Shown: positions 45,165-54,356, counted from the first letter of the stretch. The stretch is 64,000 bases of DNA from Roseburia sp. AM59-24XD (GCF_003478445.1 NZ_QUET01000022.1:1-64000), one strand, 5' to 3'. Notes: generated by a model not told the origin, from the letters alone. Numbers and translations: made by a program.

Positions 45165-45794
45165 ATGATCGATATGACAAACATTAAAAATATAATCTTC
45201 GACATCGGAAGCGTTCTGCTCGAATACCGCTGGGAGGACATGCTGATGGATCACGGTCTTTCCCGCGAGGACGCCATCAAGATCGGCACTGCTATGTTTA
45301 CAGATCCACTCTGGTCCGGCATGGATCTTTCCTCCACCGGAGAAGAGCAGGCTATCATCGAAAGCTACCACCGGAAATATCCGGAGTACGGCGATACGAT
45401 CGAGTGGTTCATTAATCACTGCGAATACATGCATGTTCCAAGAGAGGATGTCTGGGAGCGCGTGCATCAGTTGAAGGGGCTTGGCTACACGCTGTATCTG
45501 CTGTCCAATTATCCGGAAACAATGTTTCACAAGCACACCGACAATGCTCCGTTTATCGCAGATATGTCCGGTGGCATCATTTCCTTTCAGGTAAAACAGA
45601 TCAAGCCAAATGCCGAGATCTACCAGTCACTTCTTCGCAAATATGATCTTGTTGCCGATGAATGTCTCTTCTTCGATGACCGCGCCGACAATACAGAAGG
45701 CGCCAGAAAGCAGGGGATCCACGCCATCACAGTAACCTCAAGACAATTCCTTGTCGATGAGCTGGACAAAATAATAGCAGCAAAGAACTCCTGA
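45165..45794 (+). CDS. HAD-superfamily hydrolase (subfamily IA)
   Basis: The 209-residue protein is a HAD phosphatase with motif I IIFDIGSVLLEYRW, motif II LLSNYPE, a Lys in FQVKQIKPNAEIY (motif III), and motif IV FFDDRADNTEGA. The YihX-type variant has Gly two residues after the nucleophile Asp, as here. Sugar phosphates are likely substrates, but the specific one cannot be read. AAAGGA lies 9 bp before the ATG at 45165. It ends in a convergent terminator. Confidence 0.88.
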   Translation: MIDMTNIKNIIFDIGSVLLEYRWEDMLMDHGLSREDAIKIGTAMFTDPLWSGMDLSSTGEEQAIIESYHRKYPEYGDTIEWFINHCEYMHVPREDVWERVHQLKGLGYTLYLLSNYPETMFHKHTDNAPFIADMSGGIISFQVKQIKPNAEIYQSLLRKYDLVADECLFFDDRADNTEGARKQGIHAITVTSRQFLVDELDKIIAAKNS

Positions 45795-45806
45795 TTCTTT
45801 GCTGCT
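45776..45806. terminator. Convergent terminator-like hairpin
   Basis: A perfect 12-bp stem (45776-45787 with 45795-45806) spans the HAD gene stop and lies next to the metallophosphatase stop. No clear T-run is present. Confidence 0.55.
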
Positions 45807-46556
45807 CTACATTAACTTACCGATTTCATCAAAAATACAGTGACACTTCTCTTCCTCGAAGCTGACGTTCACATGCATGTGACCGAACATCCACGCCTCG
45901 AACTCTGTCGTGTTCTTGATCTGATCCAGATAATCCGTCAGATAATCCTTCTGATAGAAATCCGGGTATCCATCCATCTGCTCCAGAATAGAGGAGCATG
46001 GACTGTGCGTGATAATATAATCAACCTTATTGCCATGTGCCGCAAGGTTATCTAAACCCTCCTGCATCTCCTCCTCAGACGGAAGCTCACGCTCCCACCA
46101 GGACAGATGGTTGATCCGGAACATCTTACGCATCTTGTACCAGCTCTCGATCCGCTCATCATCCGGCTCCAGCACGCCGTCCGGAATATCATGGCAGCTC
46201 GCACCGCCAAACGTAAAGATACTGCGGTCGTCAATATCAAAAACCTGCCCTCTCATCAGATGGATCACGGATGGACGGATAAAGTTCACCTTACCGCCAT
46301 GCCATTCCTCCACCGGAAGATTGTCCAATATATCATAGTTGCTGTGATTACCTGCAACAAACAATGTCGTAAATTTCCTATTCTCCAGCCAGTCGAGATT
46401 GCCATTCTCTCTCGGACTGTCATCCCAGATTCCAAAATCACCGCAGATGATCACATAGTCATCCTTTGTCAGCTCTACCCCTTCCGGAAAAACATACTTG
46501 TTCAGTCTGCTCTTCCAATCGCCGTGGGTATCGCCCGTTACAAATACCATCTCCAT
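45807..46556 (-). CDS. Calcineurin-like metallophosphoesterase
   Basis: The 249-residue protein has the five metallophosphatase motifs: GDTHGD near the start, ICGDFGIWD, VAGNHSNYD, ITHSPC and MFGHMHV. These bind two metal ions. There is no signal peptide or membrane span, so it is cytosolic. Substrate unknown; it could act on nucleotides or proteins. It is alone on the minus strand. Confidence 0.87.
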   Translation of the reverse strand: MEMVFVTGDTHGDWKSRLNKYVFPEGVELTKDDYVIICGDFGIWDDSPRENGNLDWLENRKFTTLFVAGNHSNYDILDNLPVEEWHGGKVNFIRPSVIHLMRGQVFDIDDRSIFTFGGASCHDIPDGVLEPDDERIESWYKMRKMFRINHLSWWERELPSEEEMQEGLDNLAAHGNKVDYIITHSPCSSILEQMDGYPDFYQKDYLTDYLDQIKNTTEFEAWMFGHMHVNVSFEEEKCHCIFDEIGKLM

Positions 46557-46758
46557 CAGCTCCCAATTTTATTTGCGCGTGCGCACGAAATTTGAGTCAT
46601 ATATTTTATTATACATGTATTCGGGGCAAAATGCTACCAAAAAAATAATTTGGTAAATTTCATCAACTACTTTCACACCGGGAGCCTGATTTTCAGCATT
46701 TATGCCGTCTGCACCGTCATCCGCAGCACGTCCGGTCACCTACAGGGAATATTTACCT

Positions 46759-47121
46759 CTACTCCGTCTGATCCGCCGCCCACACGGCCTTCGGTCCGTG
46801 TTCCCCGGTACGGATGCGGACAACGTCCATCAGCTCGTAAACGAAGATCTTACCGTCGCCGTGTTCTCCGGTGTGTGCCGTGCGGCAGATCGCGTCCACC
46901 GTGCGCTCCGCCCACTCCTGGCTGGAGACAACAATCTCGAATTTCACCTTCGGAAGAAGGTTGATATCCACATCATAGCCCCGGACCTTCTCCTTATATC
47001 CCATCTGCGTACCGCAGCCCATCACCTGAGAGATCGTCATTCCATGCACCTGCAGCTCCTGCAGGGCATCCTTTACATCCTCCATCTTATCTTCGTTAAT
47101 GATCGCATCTATTTTAATCAT
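46759..47121 (-). CDS. glnK: PII-type nitrogen regulator (GlnK/GlnB)
   Basis: The 120-residue protein is a PII signal protein: MIKIDAIINEDKMEDVKDAL at the start, the T-loop segment GYKEKVRGYDVDINLLPKVKFEIVV, and the C-terminal signature TGEHGDGKIFVYELMDVVRIRTGE. It is next to amtB, the classical GlnK arrangement, so it probably gates the ammonium channel according to 2-oxoglutarate and ATP/ADP. The T-loop lacks the usual uridylylated tyrosine context. The start at 47121 follows GGAGG. Confidence 0.9.
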   Translation of the reverse strand: MIKIDAIINEDKMEDVKDALQELQVHGMTISQVMGCGTQMGYKEKVRGYDVDINLLPKVKFEIVVSSQEWAERTVDAICRTAHTGEHGDGKIFVYELMDVVRIRTGEHGPKAVWAADQTE

Positions 47122-47188
47122 GATTCCTACCTCCATTTCAATCAATATGTTTCACTGCACAAATCCAAGCCATTCGCTGTTCACCGCA

Positions 47189-48433
47189 TTAGTCCAGACC
47201 GTTAAAGGAAGGATATGCACTCTCTCCATGCTGGCTCTCATCAAGACCCATGCGCTCATCATACTCTGTGACACGAAGCGGTGTGAACAGCTTGACAATG
47301 GATGCACAGATCAGTGTTCCGACAATCGCCACGGCGATCGTTGCGACAATGCTGATCACCTGCGCCAGAAATAAACGATAATCGCCGTAAATCAATCCAT
47401 CCCAGCGGGCAACACCATTGATCGACTTCTGTGCAAATATTCCGGTTGCGATACCTCCCCAGATACCACCGACGCCATGACATCCAAATGCATCGAGCGC
47501 ATCATCGTAACCAAAACGCTTCTTTACAACAGACATCATGAAATAGCAGATCGGACTGACGACGATACCGATGATAATTGCAGACCAGAGCGGTACGAAG
47601 CCGGCTCCCGGAGTGATCGCCACAAGTCCGAGCACCGCACCGGTACAGGCACCGATCACGGTTGGCTTTCCATCACGGATCATATCGATCGCCATCCAGG
47701 AAAGCATTGCACAGGCTGCCGAAGTGTTCGTTGTCATAAAAGCGTGTACGGCAAGACCGTTGGCGCCCAGAGCACTTCCTGCATTAAACCCGAACCATCC
47801 AAACCAGAGGATGGAAGCTCCCAGCAGAACAAACGGAATATTGTGTGTGCGGTATGCTGTTTTCTCGTAACCGCGGCGCTTGCCAAGCATCAAAGAAAGC
47901 ACAAGACCGCTGACACCGGAGCTGATATGTACGACATTGCCGCCGGCGAAATCGACAGAGCCGAGCACCTCTCCGAGAAGTCCTCCCTTGCCCCATACCA
48001 TATGTGCCATCGGGAAATACACAATCAGAAGCCACAGTGCGATAAATGCGAACAGTGCTTTGAAACGCATTCTTCCTGCCACGGAACCGGTGATCAGTGC
48101 CGGCGTAATGATTGCAAACATCATCTGAAATGCTGCAAACAGCAATGCCGGTATTCCGTCTGCATATGCACCCGGCTCCCAGCCTACATTTGCCATACAG
48201 AAGCTTTTCAGGTTACCGATCACGCCGCCACAGTTGCCGCTGAAGGAAAGGGAATATCCCACAAGCACCCACATCATTGAGGCAAGCCCCATAATAAAAA
48301 ACGAAGAGAGCATCGTGTTCAACACGTTCTTCCGGCGGACAAGTCCACCATAGAAAAATGCAAGCCCCGGCGTCATAAAGAACACAAATGCCGTTGCTAT
48401 CATCATAAATCCAGTATCTCCAGAATTTAACAT
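47189..48433 (-). CDS. amtB: Ammonium transporter AmtB
   Basis: The 414-residue protein has eleven membrane spans typical of Amt channels. It includes the N-terminal FMTPGLAFFYGGLVRRKNVLN and the twin-His pore residues in GGNVVHISSGVSGL and DAFGCHGVGGIWGG. It imports ammonia/ammonium across the cytoplasmic membrane. Its partner glnK lies 67 bp downstream in the same operon. It follows a strong terminator. Confidence 0.95.
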   Translation of the reverse strand: MLNSGDTGFMMIATAFVFFMTPGLAFFYGGLVRRKNVLNTMLSSFFIMGLASMMWVLVGYSLSFSGNCGGVIGNLKSFCMANVGWEPGAYADGIPALLFAAFQMMFAIITPALITGSVAGRMRFKALFAFIALWLLIVYFPMAHMVWGKGGLLGEVLGSVDFAGGNVVHISSGVSGLVLSLMLGKRRGYEKTAYRTHNIPFVLLGASILWFGWFGFNAGSALGANGLAVHAFMTTNTSAACAMLSWMAIDMIRDGKPTVIGACTGAVLGLVAITPGAGFVPLWSAIIIGIVVSPICYFMMSVVKKRFGYDDALDAFGCHGVGGIWGGIATGIFAQKSINGVARWDGLIYGDYRLFLAQVISIVATIAVAIVGTLICASIVKLFTPLRVTEYDERMGLDESQHGESAYPSFNGLD

Positions 48434-48513
48434 ATCCGTACCACCTTTCTGTCCATAACCATTCTCCTGCCTTCCAAAAATAACATATCTTCGTATTTGC
48501 CTTTTTCAGAAAA

Positions 48514-48548
48514 CAAAAAAGGCGCTTCTATCTTGAGATAGAAGCACC
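48514..48548 (-). terminator. Terminator after the prd operon
   Basis: On the minus strand a 12-13-bp stem (48548-48536 with 48533-48521, one wobble pair) and TTTTTT follow prdB by about 170 bp and precede amtB. Confidence 0.75.
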
Positions 48549-48716
48549 TTCGCTCTTTACGAAAGTCATCATAGCACAATCAAAAATCATTTTCAATAGT
48601 TTTTTCAAAATAAACTTGATTTTTCTTGGTACGGTTTCGGCAAAGACTTTTCAAAGCAAAGCGGACGCTTAATTTTAAAAAGCTTATAATCTTAGCATTG
48701 TACGTTTTCCATCTCG

Positions 48717-49442
48717 TTATACGTTGTGACGGTACTCGTATGGCAGCACCTTCATTCCGTTGTAGCTTGGACAGTCACGCACCCACTCCAGAGATTCTTT
48801 GACGATGGCGGTCTGCTGTGGAATGTTGTTTGGCTCACCGGCGTTGGAACCGATCGGCACATGCGGTGCGGTGATACGCGGTGCTCCCTGCTGTCTTGCG
48901 ATCGGCGGAAGTGCGGCGATGACAACACAGCTCATGCCGGCTTCCTCGCAGCAGCGTGTTACGATGGTTGCGGAGCGGTGACAGGTGCCGCAGCCGCCGG
49001 TACAGAGAACGATATCAACACCCTGCTCCTTGAGCTTTCTGGCAATCTCCGGTCCTGTCTCCTCACGGAACTTCTCAACATTTCCGCCGCCTCCCATGAA
49101 GGTGTATGTCTCATCTGCCAGCGATCCGATGAATCCGGCGTCGACAAGCTCATGGAGACGGTCGATCGGGAACATTGCATTGACGTCCTTGTTGATATCT
49201 GAATTATCAAAGCCTCCGTGTGTTACCATCAGCTGGTCAGACGGCGTATCGAACGGAATGGTCCGGTAAGAAAAGTCGCCGGAGGTGTTAAACGGTGTCT
49301 GATCCTTTTTGTGGATACCTCCCGCTGTGATAAATGCGACCTTGCACTCGCTGAGCGGTTTCTTAAGCTCGGTAAATACAGGCTTTGATGTGATCGGTAC
49401 AAATATTTCTGACTGCATTCCTTCTACTGTCGTTAAATTCAT
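48717..49442 (-). CDS. prdB: D-proline reductase subunit PrdB, cysteine form
   Basis: PrdB is the subunit that bears the active-site selenocysteine in D-proline reductase and reduces D-proline to 5-aminovalerate with PrdA. The 241-residue length equals that of the clostridial PrdB. The blocks GGFDNSDINKDVNAMFPIDRL and LADETYTFMGGGGN are typical. At the site where Sec is expected, the protein reads CTGGCGTCHRS, with TGC codons and no in-frame TGA. The start at 49442 has AAGGAGG. It follows the small protein gene in the prd operon. Confidence 0.85.
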   Translation of the reverse strand: MNLTTVEGMQSEIFVPITSKPVFTELKKPLSECKVAFITAGGIHKKDQTPFNTSGDFSYRTIPFDTPSDQLMVTHGGFDNSDINKDVNAMFPIDRLHELVDAGFIGSLADETYTFMGGGGNVEKFREETGPEIARKLKEQGVDIVLCTGGCGTCHRSATIVTRCCEEAGMSCVVIAALPPIARQQGAPRITAPHVPIGSNAGEPNNIPQQTAIVKESLEWVRDCPSYNGMKVLPYEYRHNV

Positions 49443-49581
49443 AATTGCCTCCTTATCTGTGCATTCTCCCGGAATGGATGTCATCCCGCAGGCACTGAAT
49501 ACTGTTATTATTCTTCAATCGTAGCTGTTTGTGTCATCAAAACTATTTCTTTAATACTTCAAACATTATTGCTTCCCTGTG

Positions 49582-50022
49582 CTAGATGGATTCCACCGGG
49601 ATATCCCGTTTCCCGACAACCTTCATACAGCTAAAATAAAATTCCGTTTCCTGTCCGTTTTTCAGGACAACAGGGGTAAATATCCATCTTCTCGGAACGG
49701 CAATACAGCCGAGATCATTCATGATATTTACCTTGACCGCCGTGTCGTTGACCTCCACGATGCGGCCTCCCAGCAGACAGGGTTCGATCTCATGGTCCGT
49801 CACCATATCGGAGCTGTCATAATCGTATGGATTTTCTACAACCTGAATGTAGCTGAAATAAAATTCCATCTCATGACCCGGCTCCAGAGGTTCGGAAGTG
49901 ATGACCAGACGCTTCGGGATCGTGATGACCCCGAGACGACCGTGCAGATGGACTTTGATCCGGTCATCCTGTACTTCCTTGATGAGTCCTCCCATTTTGA
50001 TCGGATTGATCATATAATCCAT
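49582..50022 (-). CDS. Small prd-operon protein with internal duplication
   Basis: The 146-residue protein consists of two similar halves: residues 10-62 (GGLIKEVQDDRIKVHLHGRLG, then IPKRLVIT and EMEFYFSYIQVV) and residues 85-138 (GGRIVEVNDTAVKVN, then VPRRWIFT and ETEFYFSCMKVV). Each is a small beta domain. Proteins of this kind occur in Stickland reductase clusters, but I know no function. It starts in the stop codon of prdA (TAATG) and lies between prdA and prdB, so it probably helps assembly or maturation of the reductase. That role is a guess. Confidence 0.7.
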   Translation of the reverse strand: MDYMINPIKMGGLIKEVQDDRIKVHLHGRLGVITIPKRLVITSEPLEPGHEMEFYFSYIQVVENPYDYDSSDMVTDHEIEPCLLGGRIVEVNDTAVKVNIMNDLGCIAVPRRWIFTPVVLKNGQETEFYFSCMKVVGKRDIPVESI

Positions 50023-51818
50023 TAGTGTAATGTCCCGTTATCAAGCAATTTTGTTTCCGGAAGTCCTAACAGCTTGTTATTCGCATTGATAACATCGTTG
50101 TTCCATTTCTTTGGTGCAGGCTTGATCTCTACACCAGCCATCTTATTCTTCAACATCTGAATTGCACGGGTTGCGACTTCCTTCGTTACACAGGAGCAGC
50201 CGGCCACATTATTTTCAAAGCCGCCCTTGTCCATATTCTCCTCAACCATTGCTGAGGCATATTCATTTCCAACAACAAGCTGTCCCTGATAAGCACAGAA
50301 GGAAACGCCCACAACAGGGATTCCGCGCTTACCTGCCTGACCGATATGCTGGATAAAATCAATATGGTTATTTCCAAAGCCCTCTGTCGTGATGATGCAG
50401 CCGTCAATATCGAGCGCTTCGAGCAGAGATCCGAGCCGTTCGGAAACCCACATCTTCTCATCGTTGACCTGCGGTGAACCGACGCAGACAACGCCGATCA
50501 GATCCAGCTCCTGATCTGCCGCAAGTCCTTCTACCAGCGGCTCACGGATGTAATGTCTTGTCATTTCCTTTGTTGCCGGTCCGATACATGTCAATGCATG
50601 GATGGAACCGTCACGCACCTGGTTCGGTGTCAGCATGATCGGCACGTTGCCGCAGTCTACGTTTTTCTGACCGCCGAGAATACCACACGGCTCTGTCGGG
50701 CAGATAACATTGTCATGCATTGCGCCCTGTCCCATGATCTCCTTTACCAGTACGACACGCGGGTTTCCGCTGCGGCGGATGTCCTCGCAGGTCTCCTCAC
50801 GGATCACTTCACCGTCATATTTCTTCAGCTCATTCCGGATCGCCTGAATAATGTAATCCTGACATTTATGTGCGGCAAACGGACCCGGACGGCTCATACC
50901 GGTCTTCCTCTCGATCACGGCATGGCAGCGGATGATAATATCATTTTCATCGGCACAGCCCGGATGACCAAAGTACATTTTCTCATCAAGATATCCCTCG
51001 GATGAACCAAACTCATGAACCTGTACGCCATCCTCATCGACACCGGTCAGCATAAATACAACGCCGTCTGCGACCTTGGTAACGCCCTCGCCAAGCTCAC
51101 CCTCTACCTTGGTTGCGATTGGGCAGACGTCCATGATCGTCTCGGTGTAAACATGACGTTTGTCCGGATAGATCACATCGAGTGCAAGGCTCTTGCAAAG
51201 AGGATCCTCCTTGACCGCCTTATCCACGATCGAACCGTCGATCGTAATCTTTCCATCCTTGATCGATGTCGTATCTCCAATCTCCACATCGGTGATCTTA
51301 ATGTGCTTTTTGATCAGGGTGCGGATCACCTTTTTGATGCTCTCGTCAGATGCCGGTGCCTCCGGCGCTTCCACAACAGCAGGTGCTGCCACGCCGCCTC
51401 CTACCGGTACGTCCAGCTTAAAGCCCTCCAGGTTTGATGCCTTATCAATTTCAATATGTATCATGCCATTCCCTCCTGTCGTGGTGCGAATAACCGGGGT
51501 CTGTGCTGCCTCAACCGGCTCCGGTGCTGCCGGTGTTTCCGGTTCTGCGGCTGCCTCCTCACAGTCATTCACTTTATCTACTACTTCTTTCGTGATCGGT
51601 GTCAGTGCCTCGACATCCGTAAGCAGGGTGCTTCCAAGCACCTGCTCGATGCGAAGGCCTTCCGGGCTTAAGGTAAGAAGTCCTGCCTCTTCCATGTCAT
51701 CAAACAGTCCCGGATCCTCCAGATCTGCTTCACTGATGACAAGTCCCTTTTCCCTGCGGCAACAAAAGATTGCCGGATCCTTTAAATGCTGCTGTAATGT
51801 TTCCTTTGTAATTGACAT
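50022..51818 (-). CDS. prdA: D-proline reductase proprotein PrdA
   Basis: PrdA is a proprotein that cleaves itself; the new N-terminal residue becomes a pyruvoyl group that binds D-proline. The 598-residue protein has a Pro/Ala-rich linker near residues 90-110 and the conserved GSSEGYLDEKMYFGHPGC region. The likely cleavage site is Thr410-Cys411 (HALTCIGPATKEMTRHY), by analogy with the clostridial enzyme. It is the third step-one gene of prdC-prdA-prdB, 12 bp after prdC. AGGAGG is upstream. Confidence 0.92.
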   Translation of the reverse strand: MSITKETLQQHLKDPAIFCCRREKGLVISEADLEDPGLFDDMEEAGLLTLSPEGLRIEQVLGSTLLTDVEALTPITKEVVDKVNDCEEAAAEPETPAAPEPVEAAQTPVIRTTTGGNGMIHIEIDKASNLEGFKLDVPVGGGVAAPAVVEAPEAPASDESIKKVIRTLIKKHIKITDVEIGDTTSIKDGKITIDGSIVDKAVKEDPLCKSLALDVIYPDKRHVYTETIMDVCPIATKVEGELGEGVTKVADGVVFMLTGVDEDGVQVHEFGSSEGYLDEKMYFGHPGCADENDIIIRCHAVIERKTGMSRPGPFAAHKCQDYIIQAIRNELKKYDGEVIREETCEDIRRSGNPRVVLVKEIMGQGAMHDNVICPTEPCGILGGQKNVDCGNVPIMLTPNQVRDGSIHALTCIGPATKEMTRHYIREPLVEGLAADQELDLIGVVCVGSPQVNDEKMWVSERLGSLLEALDIDGCIITTEGFGNNHIDFIQHIGQAGKRGIPVVGVSFCAYQGQLVVGNEYASAMVEENMDKGGFENNVAGCSCVTKEVATRAIQMLKNKMAGVEIKPAPKKWNNDVINANNKLLGLPETKLLDNGTLH

Positions 51819-51830
51819 AGTGCTTCCTCC

Positions 51831-53137
51831 TTATCTATTTTTGATCTTTCTAATAAGATGAAAATTAACTGCCCGAAGGGCTGCGTCGGTTGAATGATAC
51901 ACCGGAAGCCCAAGCTGCGGCGCACACGACATTACCGTGTTGGAGCAGTCGGTACAATTGCCGATCAGCACCGCCTGTGCGCCGGCCTTCTTTAATGCCA
52001 TGACCTTCTGCACCTGCCCCGGACATCTGCCCGGATTCTCGCATTTGAGACTGCCCTTCACCTCTTTCGCCTGCTTGCATTTCTCTACTCCCACAACCTC
52101 CGAGCCAAGACTGGCTGCAATCTGCTCCATTCTCTCCTGACAGGCACTGCAGGCACATACAAGAACGCCGATCTTTTCCGGTCCCTTCGGAAAACATTCC
52201 GTGGCGATCAGTCCGCCGGTTGTCTTGATGACAGGTGCATCAGGCGATGTCCGTTTCCCGGTAAACGGTCCTCCCATGATCAGCTCGCCATAGGAATCCC
52301 CCAGCCCGCCTGCCTTCTCAAACATGGCGGAAACCTTTGTGCCGAGCGGCACATCGAGGAATACCTGAATCAGCTTATCCTGCTCGTTGCCTGCAATCTT
52401 TCCTGCCACCGTCATGTCCTTGTCGATAAACGGTTTATGTTCATCCACTGCCTCCTGAATCCTGCAGGCGGTCTCAGCATTGGTAACAATAGCATCCGCC
52501 GCCAGCGGAAGATCGGTCACCTTCAAAAGCTTTCCAAGCACCTCTCTGATAATGGCTCTTTCTTCGCCCATCGGATACATGTCCTCCAGCAGTGTCAGCG
52601 AAATGTCCGGATCCTTATTGGCTTCCCTCAATGCCTTCACCGCCTCAGTATGTTTCTCCTTGATCGCGATCACTCCTTTTGTGGCATGAACCACATCCAT
52701 CGCGATCCGAAGCCCCCGCAGGAGCTGTTCGGGCTTTTGCCTGATCCTCTCTATATTATGGGAAAGGATCGGTTCGCATTCTGCCGCATTGATGATCACT
52801 GTGCCGCCGTGTTCAAACGGTTTGGAAAGTTTTGCGTAGGTTGGAAATCCGGCTCCGCCCAGTCCAACCAGTCCCGCTTCCCGGATCAGCTCTAACGGCT
52901 CGCTCCCCTTTAACGCTCGTAGTCCGCTGTCTGCTCTCCGACAGCTTTAATGAAAATGCTTTGCTCTGTCACCTTCGTGACGACTCCCTTTACACTGGAA
53001 TACAGGTTTGCTCCCAGAGTGTTTTCCCTCTGAAACGCAACAAGTTGCCCCCGGTTTACGCTGTCGCCATCGACAACCACGGGAACAACTTGCTCTCCAA
53101 GATGTTGTTTCAAAGGATATTCATAAATATCTTCCAT
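51831..53137 (-). pseudogene. prdC: PrdC, RnfC-like electron carrier, frameshifted
   Basis: PrdC is the RnfC-like protein thought to bring electrons from the Rnf complex or NADH to proline reductase. The frame from 53137 gives MEDIYEYPLKQHLGEQVVPVV and ends at TAA after ADYER (52912). One missing T (CGTTAAAG instead of CGTTTAAAG) restores the family sequence LKGSEPLELIREAGLVGLGG AGFPTYAKLSKPFEHGGTVIINAAECEPIL. The rest (52799-51831) has the Cys motifs CACSACQ, CENPGRCPG and GNCTDC. It is the first gene of the operon; either a sequencing error or a real loss of function. Confidence 0.82.
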
Positions 53138-53192
53138 ACGAATATCACCTCTGCTCTATTTCATTTTGCTTGACTTCCTTGCTATGGCACTT

Positions 53193-53221
53193 AGTATACG
53201 GTAGGTCTGACCATAAGTAAA
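53193..53221 (-). promoter_or_regulatory. Predicted prd operon promoter
   Basis: On the minus strand TTTACT (53221-53216) and TATACT (53198-53193) are 17 bp apart, and prdC begins about 55 bp further on. The -35 box is imperfect, as is usual for activated promoters. Confidence 0.65.
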
Positions 53222-53242
53222 GAAGCAATCCTGCATCCATCC

Positions 53243-53259
53243 CATAACAAACTGTTATG
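53243..53259. promoter_or_regulatory. LysR operator of the prd operon
   Basis: CATAACA-AAC-TGTTATG is a perfect 17-bp palindrome of LysR T-N11-A form. Its centre (53251) is 55.5 bp upstream of the centre of the prd -10 box, or about -65 from the predicted start. Confidence 0.75.
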
Positions 53260-53268
53260 AGAAGAGCG

Positions 53269-53308
53269 AAAAACCGGCAGACTGCCATATCACAATCTGC
53301 CGGTTTTT
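53269..53308 (-). terminator. Terminator of the lysR gene
   Basis: A 13-bp perfect stem (53269-53281 with 53296-53308) ends in TTTTT on the minus strand, 12 bp past the LysR gene. Confidence 0.75.
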
Positions 53309-53319
53309 CGCATCTTTAT

Positions 53320-54192
53320 TTACGATATTTGTAATGTCTCCTTGATCGTCTGCGCAAATTTTCTCGCCGCCGGCGACAACCCGGAATCCGCACGCGCACC
53401 GATTCCAAGCTCTCTGGAAAAATACGGTTCCAGCGGCAGCGCAAGGATCTTGCTTTGCGCCGTGCCAATCACAAGATTCGGAAGAATACTGACGCCGAGA
53501 TTATTGGATACCATGGAGATAACGGTATGATCATCTGTCGAGGTGTAGCGGATGTCGGGCGTGATCCCCGCCTTCTGGATGGCGTTGTGAACATCATAAT
53601 CCACGCCCTCCGCCGAAATGATAAACGGCCACTTCTCAATCTCCTTCATCGGGATCGCCTCCCTGCCATTGACCGGATAATCCTTTGGCAGAATCGCCAT
53701 AAGTGCATCCTCGTAAAGCGGCGTCCAGCGCAGAGAACTGGCACGCTTTTTGCTGAGCAGTCCGAGATCCGCCTGACTGTTCTCGACCCACCCGACAATA
53801 TCATCCGTGCCGCCCTCCAGCAGCTCGATCTCAATACCCGGATATTTCTGTTTGAACGCAAAGATGACCTGTGGCAGCCAGCTTCTGGAAATACTGGCAA
53901 ATGTAGCAATACAGAGATGACCGGTTTCAAGTCCGTTAATGTTGCTGACCGTCTGCGTGAGCTGCTCATTAACTGCCAGCAGTTCGCGCACAAGCGGCAG
54001 GATCGTCTCCGCATTGGAGGTCAGCGTAACCCCCTTCGGCGTGCGCAGGAACAGAGGAAAGCCAAGCTCCCGCTCCATCGCCTTTAACACATGGCTGACA
54101 CCGGGCTGCGTGTAGCCCATACGCTCCCCGCTTTTCGTGAAATTCTTTGTCGCCGCCACGTCAGCAAAAAGAATGTATTTGTTGATGTCCAT
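53320..54192 (-). CDS. LysR-family regulator of proline metabolism
   Basis: The 290-residue protein has a LysR helix-turn-helix (INKYILFADVAATKNFTKSGERMGYTQPGVSHVLKAMERELGFPLFLRTPKG) and a C-terminal ligand-binding domain (from about residue 85). The ATG at 54192 follows AAGGAG by 7 bp; a longer start at 54222 is not needed. It stands between the prd operon and the racemase locus. Palindromes with LysR geometry occur upstream of prd, the racemase fusion, the ABC transporter and lysR itself. It probably senses proline or a derivative; this is inferred. Confidence 0.9.
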   Translation of the reverse strand: MDINKYILFADVAATKNFTKSGERMGYTQPGVSHVLKAMERELGFPLFLRTPKGVTLTSNAETILPLVRELLAVNEQLTQTVSNINGLETGHLCIATFASISRSWLPQVIFAFKQKYPGIEIELLEGGTDDIVGWVENSQADLGLLSKKRASSLRWTPLYEDALMAILPKDYPVNGREAIPMKEIEKWPFIISAEGVDYDVHNAIQKAGITPDIRYTSTDDHTVISMVSNNLGVSILPNLVIGTAQSKILALPLEPYFSRELGIGARADSGLSPAARKFAQTIKETLQIS

Positions 54193-54257
54193 CCAACCAC
54201 TCCTTCCCATAATTGACACCACGTTATGAGCATTTTCCTATATCCACAATTTAAAAA

Positions 54258-54291
54258 ACGGGGACATCCTGTGTTCAGGACATCCCCGTTG
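54258..54291 (-). terminator. Hairpin in the lysR leader
   Basis: A 14-bp stem with two central mismatches and T6 lies between the predicted lysR promoter (54306-54335) and the lysR start (54192). It could terminate the ATPase gene upstream or attenuate lysR. Confidence 0.55.
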
Positions 54292-54305
54292 ATATCGTTT
54301 CGTGT

Positions 54306-54335
54306 ATCATAACACTATGTTATGGGAGTCGTCAA
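54306..54335 (-). promoter_or_regulatory. Predicted lysR promoter overlapped by the operator
   Basis: On the minus strand TTGACG (54335-54330) and TATGAT (54311-54306) are 18 bp apart. The perfect palindrome CATAACA-CTA-TGTTATG (54308-54324) lies across the spacer and -10 box. Binding here would repress, so autorepression is predicted. Confidence 0.65.
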
Positions 54336-54356
54336 ATGGAAATGATGTAATCACTT

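Noticed and set aside
48717..49442. Recoded TGA (selenocysteine) in prdB
   Set aside because: The frame has no in-frame TGA before its stop; the active-site region uses TGC codons.
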